This document shows positions 8,463 through 16,500 of a DNA stretch of 17,939 bases, piece by piece. Numbering within the stretch: the first letter of the stretch is position 1; each line of letters starts with the position of its first letter. Made by a program: the position numbers and the translations under genes. Source of the DNA: JACCUZ01 sp038246575 (GTDB lineage Bacteria; Actinomycetota; Actinomycetes; JACCUZ01); assembly GCA_038246575.1 (NCBI GenBank), contig JBBRVU010000076.1:1-17939 (forward strand), written 5' to 3'. The notes below the pieces were generated by a model. That model ran no database searches. It saw only the letters and a list, made by a program, of their open reading frames with translations, and had not been told where the DNA came from.

Positions 8463-8482
8463 CCCTCGGGTCGAGCCCGGGG
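8463..8482 (+). terminator. GC-rich hairpin between the TRAFs-binding and hydrolase genes
   Basis: CGGG (8467-8470) pairs with CCCG (8476-8479) around a TCGAG loop. CCC (8463-8465) pairs with GGG (8480-8482), leaving T8466 bulged. It begins ten bases after the stop of the TRAFs-binding gene and has no T-run, so it may be an attenuator, a processing site or chance. Confidence 0.25.
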
Positions 8483-8561
8483 ACAGCGAACGTGGGCAGA
8501 TTGGGCCTCGCGCACGCGATGTCCCCATCACTACGCTGGTCATGACAGGGAGGGGCCTGTG

Positions 8562-9508
8562 ATGCCACGTGACATTCGTGCACGGCATCGGCAACAAGCC
8601 ACCGCCGGAGGACCAGCTCAGGCAGTGGCGAACCGCTCTTCTGCTCAACGACGGCCTGGACCTCGACGACCTCGGGGTGACGTCGTCGATGGTCTACTGG
8701 GCGGGCGTGCTCTACGAGGGTTTCGCTGAGGTCGCGGCAGGCAACGAGTCGAACGAGCTCGAGCTCAGCCAGCTCTTCGACCCCTGACGATGCCGACCTG
8801 ACGTGGCTCGACGACGTTCCCCCCGACGAGAGAGAGCTGGTCGAGGGCCTGGCCCAGAGTCTCGGCCTCGCCGCTGTCGATGACGATCCGGGGGAGTCGG
8901 ATCCGATCATGGCCGACTCGGCGCTGGAAGCGGTCCCTCTCCCGGCCGTGCTCAAGAAGCCCCTCATGCGGGTCCTGCTCCGCGACGTGCACCACTTCCT
9001 CTTTGATACGACGTTCTCGCCCCGCCCGGGAGCGTCGTTCCACGTCCGCCAGGAGGTTAGGCGACGAATGCTCGTTGCTCTCCAGGAGGCCGACGCACAA
9101 CCCGGCCCCCACGTGCTGGTCGGTCACAGTCTGGGCAGTGTGATCGCGTATGACGCGCTGGCCGCCGTGGATAGTGTCCCGCGGGTCGACGCGCTCATCA
9201 CCATCGGCAGTCCACTGGGCATCTCCGAGGTCCAGGACGGCCTGACGCCACCGTGGACGCGGCACGACGGCTGGCCCAGCAGCCGCCTCGGCTCGGGTGG
9301 GTGGGCCAACTTCTACGACCCGCTCGACCCGGTGTGCGGGGGACTCGACCGGCTCCTGGCGCCGAGCTTCCGTCGGGCAGGTGCCAAGCACGTCGCCGAC
9401 GTCCACGTGACCAACAAGGGGACCTGGCGCCACTCGGCGGACAAGTACCTGGGGCAGGGTGTGGTGCGGGACTGGCTCCTGAACGCGACGTCTCGACAGA
9501 CGCCCTGA
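8562..9508 (+). pseudogene. Alpha/beta hydrolase (lipase/esterase fold), disrupted by one-base frameshifts
   Basis: The pieces assemble into a serine hydrolase of about 314 residues. It has TFVHGIGNKP at the N-terminus (oxyanion-hole strand) and GHSLGSVIAYDAL at 9121-9159 (nucleophile elbow with the catalytic Ser). GSPLG follows, then YDPLDPV near 9316 with a candidate Asp, and TWRHSADKYL near 9421 with a candidate His. The first part reads in one frame to a TGA at 8785-8787, immediately after a CCCC run (8781-8784). Homologous-looking sequence resumes in the +1 frame (DDADLTWLDDVPPDE). A second discrepancy is at the start: the well-spaced ATG at 8562, after GGAGG at 8549-8553, is out of frame with the conserved N-terminus unless one C of 8565-8566 is removed. 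The GTG at 8569 is in frame but lies 15 bases from GGAGG. Removing two C residues leaves exactly 315 codons. Lipid or ester cleavage as an effector activity is inferred. Confidence 0.75.
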
Positions 9509-9517
9509 GGGGACCCG

Positions 9518-11116
9518 ATGTCCCTGGTACTCAGGCAGATTCGGGCAGCGGCCGACGCGTTCGACTGGCCGGCTGTCGACCGTGCCGCGTCCGACTTCGT
9601 CGTGGGGCTGCGGGCGCGCGCAGCCCCCGAGCCCGCAGGAGTACCCCCCCGTTCTCGAGGCGCTGCGCGACCACCGACGGTACGCCGCCCTCGAGCAGGT
9701 CCTCGACGGGCTACTGAGCGCGGACACCACGGATCCCGAGGTCGTCCGCCGCTTCGGGCAGGCGCAGATCGAGCAGGGCCACCCGGCGGCGGCACTTGCC
9801 ATCCTGACCGCCGTCGCCGCAGATCCCGCCGCCCGGTCGCAGTGGGTCGAGGCACGCGCGTCGATCGGCCGGTGCCACAAGGAGCTGTTCCTGCGCACCG
9901 TCGATCCGGTGCGCCGGGCGGCGGAGCTGCGCCAAGCCATCACCACCTATCTCGGCTCCTATCTGGAGGAGCCGGACGAGCGGCACTGGCTCGGGATCAA
10001 TGCGGTGGCGGTGCTTGCCCAGGCGGCCAGGGAGGGCATCGACGTCCCGGACCATCCCGACCCTGGCGAGGACGGCCGGAGGCTCGCCGGCGACGTGCTG
10101 GATGCGGTGAGTAGGCGGCCGGCACGCGACACGTGGGCACTGGCGACGGCAGTGGAGGCGATGGTCGCGAAGGGAGACACCAAGGGCGCCGAGCGGCGGC
10201 TGGAGAAGTACATCGTGAAGGCGAAGCCCAATGCCTTTGCCCTCAATGCCCTGCTCCGGCAACTGACCGAGATCTGGGAGCTCGACGTCACCACACCTCC
10301 GGGGTCCACCCTGTTGCCGCAGCTGCGTTCCGAGCTGCTCCGCAAGACCGGCGGCCAGGTGTCGCTCGATCCCCACGAGCTGCGCGCCGAGCGACTCGAG
10401 CACCTGGCGGGCTCGGAGCACCTCGAGAAGGTGCTCGGCTTCGATCGCTTCCAGACCCTGAACTGGTACGTCAAGGGCCTCGAGCGATGCCGCGCGGTGG
10501 CCCGCATCGAGACGGAGAACGAGGACGGCATCGGTACCCGCTTCCTCGTCCGGGGCGAGGACCTGGCCCCTGACCTTCCGGAGCTCGTGCTGATGACCAA
10601 CAGGCACGTCATCCCGGAGGGCCTGGCCATCGATGAGGCCGTCGTGTGCTTCCACGCCGCTGCTGCGGACACCAGCGAGGCGCAGCGGTTCCGTGTGGTC
10701 CGCCAGTGGTGGTACCGGCCGTCGCAGTCGCCCGAGCTGGACACGACCATCCTCGAGCTCGACGGCCTCCCGAGCGACGTCGCCCCGGTCCCCATCGCCA
10801 CGAGGGTCCCGAACCTCCAGGGCGAGTCGACTCCGCGTGCCTAGGTCATCGGCCACCCACACGGCCTGGAGCAGCCGCAGTTCTCGCTTCAGGACAACCA
10901 CCTCCTGGACTACGACGACACCCGGTTGCACTACCGGTCGCCAACCGAGGGGGGAAGCTCGGCAGCCCTGTCTTCGACAGGGCATGGAACCTCATCGGTC
11001 TCCACCATGCCGGGTCGCTCGAGATGCGGAGGCTGCACGGGCCGGGCTTCTACCCCGCCAACGAAGGGATCCGCCTGTCGGCCATCATCACCGCACTGCG
11101 CGCCGAAGGCCCCTGA
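9518..11116 (+). pseudogene. TRAFs-binding/TPR-like domain fused to a trypsin-like serine protease, broken by two frameshifts and a TAG
   Basis: The start is an ATG at 9518, after GAGGGG and nine bases past the hydrolase stop. The first 36 or so residues (SLVLRQIRAAADAFDW and following) are in one frame, and an extra C in the run at 9624-9628 shifts the rest. The next 270 or so residues are helical and resemble the DUF4071/TPR-like domain of the cassette's second gene (ASIGRCHKEL, HWLGINAVAVL). The protease domain begins near 10480. It has TRFLV, the His in LMTNRHVIPEG (about 10593), the Asp in SPELDTTILELDG (about 10729) and the Ser in GGSSGSPVFD (about 10950-10975). A TAG at 10842-10844 replaces what is probably a Tyr (RA-stop-VIGHPHG). 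One G is missing near 10961-10962, so the Ser motif is split between two frames. The two indels cancel, so the span is exactly 533 codons. All triad motifs survive, which suggests recent decay or sequence errors. Confidence 0.78.
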
Positions 11117-11239
11117 CGTCGCGGAGCACCACGACCGAACGTCGAGCGAGCAAAGTAGTGAGCGTATTCTCCCGCAGGTCCGTCGTGCGGGACTCCTGCC
11201 AGACGGTCTCAGCCGTCGACCGCGCGGCGTCAGGAACAA

Positions 11240-11255
11240 CTAGCCTCGATGTTTC
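11240..11255 (+). repeat. Left terminal inverted repeat of the IS1380-family element
   Basis: CTAGCCTCGATGTTTC matches the inverted right end at 14 of 16 positions. It lies about 125 bases past the transposase stop. Confidence 0.7.
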
Positions 11256-11379
11256 GTCTGGCTTGGTGATCGGCGAGTGGCGCGGGCTGGGGTTGGGGTC
11301 GCGGGTGCGGGCAGGGTGGGTCCCCGGCGCTGGATTCGCCGGTTCTCCTGGTCTTGGTCGTCGGGTCGGGTCTTGTGGG

Positions 11380-12791
11380 TCAAGTGGTGCGGATGGTGTG
11401 CCAGCCGGTGTCGATCAGGTGGTTCCAGGGCCAGTCTCGCGGGAGGCGCAGGTGTTTTCGGCGCTGGCCGTTGATGATGCGTCCGGCGACGGCGAGGATG
11501 CGGAAGCGGAGCCGTTTGGGTTCCCACCGGCGGGCGGGTTCGCTCTGCTCGAAGGCGAGGTTCTGGGTCCAGGTGAGCAGGTCGGCGGCCAGGGCGACGA
11601 TCTCGGTCCAGAGCCGGTTCTGGGCGAAGCCGGCGAAGGGCAGGTTCCGCAGCCCGGTGTCCTTCAGGGCGCGGATCCGGTCCTCGCAGCGGCCGCGTTG
11701 GCGGTGTCGGACCTCGAGCGTGGGCAGGGTCCAGCCCGGTCCTTTGGTGTTGGTGACGAAGCAGGTGATCCGCCATCCGTTGTGGTCGGTCAGCCGGGGC
11801 TGGGCGCCGGGGTGGGGGCGTTCGCGGCGGGCGATGATCCGCATCCCGGTCGGCCACTGCTGGGGTCCGAACCGGGCCGGGGAGCGGGTCGGCTTGGTCG
11901 GGGTCGGCACCCAGGCGTTGGGCTCGGCGACCTGAGCGCCGGCACGGGGCTGGCCGTCACCGTCGCGGGCCGCCCGCCACGCCTGCTCGGGGATGGTCTG
12001 GATCGCCGTCGCGATTCCGTCCCGGGCGGGGAACCCGATGGAGTACTCCAAGCCGGCGTCGGTGATGTGGTGCAGGAACGCCTTGGAGCAGGCGCCGGTG
12101 TCGGCGCGGACCAGCACCCGCTCGCGCTCAACGTCAGGCAGCTGGGCACGGCGTCGTCCAGGCAGGTGATGTGGTCGGCGCTGTCCCACGCTGAGGCTCT
12201 GCCCGGGCGCAGGTTGATCACGGCGACATCCCCGGTGCCGTGGGTGCCGTGGTCGATCGTGGAGCACATCGGGTGGAACCCGTAGCCACGTTTGTAGGTC
12301 GGCTCCGCGTGCTCCTTGTCCGAGTGGGCGGTCACCAGCGTGGCGTCGATGTCGATGATCACTTGGCCGCCGTTGCGCTGGCCCGGGCAGCCGGCCAGCG
12401 GTCGCCGCCGTGCCCACACCGCCGCCCGCGCCTGCGCCCGGGCTCCCCGGATAGCGGCCACCGCGGTGTCGACGTCTCCGGCCAACGCGGTGAACAACCT
12501 CGACACCGTTGGGTCGGATGCGACCGGTCCGAACACCGCGGGCTGGGTGCGCACCGCGGCCAGGTCGGCCAGGCAGTCGCCGCCGAGAGCGACCGCGGTC
12601 GCGACATCGAGCAGCACCTTGCCCGGGTCGTGGACCGCCCGGTCACTGCGCCACGGTGTCAACGCCTTGGACAACGCGCGATCCAGACCGCCGACCCGGA
12701 TCGTCTCCTTGAGCAGCAGCGCGCCCGAGGACGAGATCAGCGACTCGCGGGCAGGGGCGAGAACCACATTCGGGACCGCGTTACGCTTCAC
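11380..12791 (-). pseudogene. IS1380-family transposase with one internal frameshift
   Basis: The N-terminal frame carries QVIIDIDATLVTAHSDKE (first DDE aspartate region), then YKRGYGFHPMCSTIDHG and VAVINLRPGRASAWDSADHI, all characteristic of IS1380-family DDE transposases. The C-terminal frame continues with RERVLVRADTGACSKAF (second Asp), EYSIGFPARDGI and a late ALKDTGLRNLPFAGFAQNR with CEDRIRALK, where the final Glu is expected. The two frames join at LDDAV-AQLPD, where one base is missing near 12144-12149 (GTGCCC in place of GTGGCC). With that base restored, the protein from the GTG at 12791 would have about 470 residues, normal for the family. An earlier in-frame ATG at 12860 exists but adds sequence unlike a transposase. 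As read, the element is probably not self-mobile. Confidence 0.8.
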
Positions 12792-12898
12792 CTGCGGAGT
12801 GCCTTCTACTTGAGCTTCTTGGACTGTCGCAAGAACAAGAATCCCAAGCAGGACAGGCACTTCCGTACGTTCAGGGCGAGTGTCGCCCCATCAATCGT

Positions 12899-12914
12899 GA
12901 AACCCCGAGGCTAG
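12899..12914 (-). repeat. Right terminal inverted repeat of the IS1380-family element
   Basis: On the minus strand this reads CTAGCCTCGGGGTTTC, the counterpart of the left end. The IS5-family remnant begins right beside it. Confidence 0.7.
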
Positions 12915-13112
12915 AGCGTGTCTGCCAATGGTTGGCGCGGTGCGTCAGGATGACCATGCCGAGCAGGACTCCTCCGAGGTAGGTCACGGCGTACTTGTCG
13001 TAGCGGGTGGCCAGTCCGCGCCACTGCTTGACCCGGCTGAATGAGCGTTCGATGGTGTTGCGCTGCTTGTAGGTCTCGCGGTCGAACCCGGGCGGGCGGC
13101 CTCGACCCCTCA
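12915..13112 (-). pseudogene. C-terminal remnant of an IS5-family transposase
   Basis: About 65 codons remain, running from GRGRPPGFDRETYKQRN through TIERSFSRVKQWRGLATRYD to YLGGVLLGMVILTHRANHW. The N-x-x-ER-x-F-x-x-x-K-x-WRGLATRYDK pattern carries the third acidic residue of the DDE triad and is diagnostic of the IS5 family. The N-terminal two thirds, including both catalytic Asp residues, are absent; sequence upstream of about 13112 belongs to a cytochrome P450 in the opposite orientation. At its 3' end the frame runs into the IS1380 right end, so the IS1380 copy appears to have inserted at the edge of the older IS5 copy. Confidence 0.75.
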
Positions 13113-13117
13113 CCCCA

Positions 13118-13545
13118 CACTCATTGGTGAAGAGCCGGTTTGCCACAGAGGACACAACGGTGGACGGGTTCCGGATCGAGCGTGGGACCAACCTGATCGT
13201 CGGGATCTACGCCATCCACCGCGACCGGGCGCCATGGGACGCCCCGGAGACTTTCGACGCGGACCGATTCAGCGCGGAACGATCCCGGGGCAGCGACCGC
13301 TGGCAGTTCCTGCCGTTCGGCGCGGGCCCCCGCTCGTGCCTCGGTGGCCGCTTCGCCATGCTGGAGGCCACGCTCGCCTCGCGAGCCTGGTACGACGCCG
13401 CCGGGTCACCTCGCTCGACCGGTCTCTCCCTGGCGCTTCCGTTCACCATGACAGCGGGTGGACCGATCCCGGCGCGGGTCGGACTCGCAGAGTTCCGGCG
13501 GCCGCGCGCCGAGAGCCGCCCCCCGTGGGCAACGAGCCTGCGTTT
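13118..13545 (+). pseudogene. C-terminal fragment of a cytochrome P450
   Basis: The frame shows KSRFATEDTTVDGFRIERG, AIHRDRAPWDAPETFDADRF (the PERF-like region) and the heme-binding loop FLPFGAGPRSCLGGRFAMLE, with the proximal Cys ligand near 13337. The I-helix, the ExxR motif and all N-terminal parts are missing, cut off at the IS5 junction near 13112-13120. After the heme loop the P450-like sequence moves to another frame (ASLVRRRRVTSLDRSLP, about 13386-13432) and then returns (LALPFTMTAGGPIPARV), so two compensating indels are present. The end runs into the 3' end of the minus-strand TIR/NB-ARC gene, and no native stop is visible. A full P450 has about 400-460 residues, and only about 130 remain. 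Confidence 0.8.
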
Positions 13546-16500
13546 CACGGCCACCAGCGGTCGACGTCGTCAAGGACGGAGACCATGTCCACGACCGCCT
13601 GTGAGCCGGCCAGCGCCACCACGACATCGGCCAGCGCCGTGAGCTCTTCCAGCGCCGCGGGGCGACTGACGGTGGCCGTCTCCAGCGAACGTTCCCATCG
13701 CGCACGGATCGTCGAGGGTGCTGCCTCGGCCAGCAGAGGAGCCAGGGTCGTCAACGACTGGATCCCCTTCCACGAGCCACCCCTCGGGGCAGCGTCCCAG
13801 GCGGCGAGCAACAGCCTCTCCCGCTCGTGGCCCTCCTGGGCCGCCGCCACAATCCGCAGTGCATCGGCCCTGTCATCCAGCACGAGGTCGCTCTCGTCCG
13901 GAGCCTCCGCAGCTCGCGCGGCCTCTTCCAGGAGGCGGGCTCGCTGCGGACCCTCCCTCAGCAGAGCCGACCCGCAGAGCAGCTCCACCTCGCTCGACCG
14001 CAACAGCGCGCGAGCCTTGTCCTCCACCGCCTCCAGCCATCCATCCCTCTCGTCGGGCGGCGAAGCGTGGGCGACCTCGAGCGCTGCCTGGGCCGCGGAG
14101 TCGGCCACCTCTATCCGGAGGAGTACGTCAGCGGCTCTGATCCGGTCGCCGTGGCCGATCCAGGCACGGACCATGGCCAGCCGAGCCCGGTCCCGGTCCA
14201 TCCGGTCCGCACCCTCCGGAACCCGGTCATCCAGCCGAGCCAGGGCCTCGACCGAGAGGAGCGGAGCCAGCCGCTCGATGAGGCGGAGCTGGTCGTGGGC
14301 CTTCTCGAGCGCCTCGAGAGCGTCGAACCCGAGATTGAGGACCGGTCCGCGGCTGTCCTCGGCGGCGCGAGGAACCAGCCTCACGACAGCGGAGTAGAAC
14401 TCGGGGTCTCCGCGCTCGATCGCGGAGCCGAGCAGTTCCTCGGCGACCCACTCAGGCATCACGTCGGCAACGGGGTCGACTGCTCTCTCGACCTCGGACG
14501 GGGAGCCCCCCACGAGAGCATCCAGGGCCGCCTCCCAGTTGCCGTGCCGCGCCCAGGCTCCGAACAGCGCCGGTCGCACGTCCCAAGCGAAGCGATCCGA
14601 TCGGGCAAGGGCCGCTTGGACTGCGGCGACGTCCGCGGCACCGGCGTGCGCCAGCAGCGGAACCGCCGCGCTCGCCAGCTCATCGACGGGCAACGTGTCG
14701 ATCATGAGCTGCAGGGCGGGTCCCACGGCTCGTTCCGCGGCGCCGGTCTCCAGGCGGGATGCGAAAGCCGCGAGGCATTCCGATCGCTCGCGCTGGTCGT
14801 CGATCCGCAGCACGAGTCTGACCTCTTCCTCCAGGACGACCTGGGCCTGGCTCGCCTCCGTCTCCGGCAGCAGCAGCACTAGTCCTGACATCCGACTCCA
14901 GGCATCTTGGATCGCCCGCACCGACGGCAGCGCCGCCCCGACGAACTCCTGGAACAGCAGTGGCTGCGTCCTGCGAAGCCGCGCCGCCGCCGCGCTGGCC
15001 ACCAGCGTCTCGGCCTGCTCGCGCCCTGCCCCTGCGAGAAGGCCGAACACCGCCCGCACGGCGGAGTCCCGGTCGTCACCGGTCGCGACCGGAGTGACCG
15101 ACAGCAACGAAAGCAGCCTGTCGGCGGGTTTGAGCTTGTCGCCGCCAACGATCACGGCGTGCACTGACGCCGCCCGGCTGGGCTCGGACCTGAACGGTGC
15201 CAGCCGAGCTTCGAGACGACCAGCTCTCCAGTCATCCGCACTGCGGGAGAGCTCGACCTCCGCGTCGCGGACCAGGTCCTCCAGGGGCTGGTCTCCACGC
15301 TCGGCGAGGGCCAGCAGGACCTCCAGCCGCGCGGCGGGCTCGGCCAGTCGATCGGCCATCCGGCGTACGCGATCGAGCTGCGAGGCGGGCGCGTTCACGG
15401 CCAGGTACGCCACGTACCAGCCAGCCCTCGGGTCCCGGGACCGTTCTTCGACCTTTGCCACCGCCGCTTCCACGGCGTCGGTGCGGTCGGGGTCCAGCTG
15501 CCAGACCCGCAACAGGCTCGAGGCTTCCACGTTCGGCGACGGCACCTCGCCCGGCGGCAAAGCCTCGGTCACGAACCGGCGTCGCGCCGGATCCTGCAGG
15601 GCTTGCGCGAGGTCCAGGAGGCGTCTGAACCGATCCCCGTCCTCGGGTTCTCGTCGCGCGAGGAGCGCCGCCTCCTCGGCAACGCTGTCTTGCTGTTGTG
15701 CTGGGAGGAACGGCAGCGCGGCCACGAGCATCTCGAAGCGCCCACTGCCACTGGCCCAGTCGGCGGCCGCGAGAGCCTGCGCAGGCGTCCAGACACCCTT
15801 GCCAAGAAGCAGCGCCGCGAAGGAGGACGAGACGCCGCCGACGGCGGATCGGGCCGAGGCGATCATCAGCGCCCAACGGATGACGTCGACGGTGTCTCCA
15901 CGTTCACGGGCGTCGGCCAGCGCTCGCCGGACGTCGGCAACGTATCCGGAGACCTGCCCGCTGCGGAGTCGGACGGACCACCATGCGTTGGCTCTGTCGG
16001 AGGTCTCGCGGCGCAGGATCGAGGGCAGCTGCGCGCCCCTACCAGCGGCGTCGAGGTGGTAGCTGAAGTGGTCGAGGAGGTAGCCGTCGTCCTCGACGAA
16101 CGGCGACTCCGCATCCTTCGCCGCGTAGGCGTCGATCAGCGCTCCGTGTTCCGCAGCCAGGTCCGGGACCGTAGCCCGCGCCAGGTCGTGGAGAAGGTCA
16201 TGGAGCGACACGAGTCTGCGGGGCGACTGCCCGTCGGTTCGGAGCAGCGCCTTCGCGGCCAGGATCGACAGCACGCGCCGGGCGTACGGCTCGGTCAGCG
16301 TGGCCCTCACGGTCCACAGCGTGACCAGGGTCGACTCCGGCACCGGCCTGTCCCAACGCAACGCGGCCAACTGCTGGAAGCAGGTCGAGGCGCCCCTCTC
16401 GAGCTCGTCCTCGGAGCTCTCCAGTGCGTCGAGGCTGGCGCGAAGTGCGCGGAGCAGGTTCGGGTACGGATAGTCGGGAAGGCGCTCCGCGAGGAAGCCC

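Larger units (their letters stand above)
11240..12914. mobile_element. IS1380-family insertion sequence, about 1.67 kb
   Basis: The ends can be read directly. The left end is CTAGCCTCGATGTTTC (11240-11255). The right end, read inward on the minus strand, is CTAGCCTCGGGGTTTC (12914-12899). CTAG is present at both outer edges and may be the 4-base target duplication, in which case the element proper is 11244-12910 with ends starting CCTCG. The single transposase gene fills the interior in the minus orientation. The length and one-gene layout fit the IS1380 family. The element separates the protease gene from an IS5 remnant and sits immediately next to that remnant's end. Confidence 0.75.

Noticed and set aside
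7434..8648. Minus-strand frame of about 400 codons
   Set aside because: It is a mirror of the TIR-like/TRAFs-binding gene, which has the better ribosome-binding site and clear family motifs.
9711..10985. Minus-strand frame of about 420 codons
   Set aside because: It is the shadow of the protease gene. The plus strand carries the His, Asp and Ser motifs.
10633..12285. Plus-strand frame of about 550 codons
   Set aside because: It crosses from the broken protease gene into the IS1380 element on the strand opposite the transposase, and its Gly-rich sequence has no domain.
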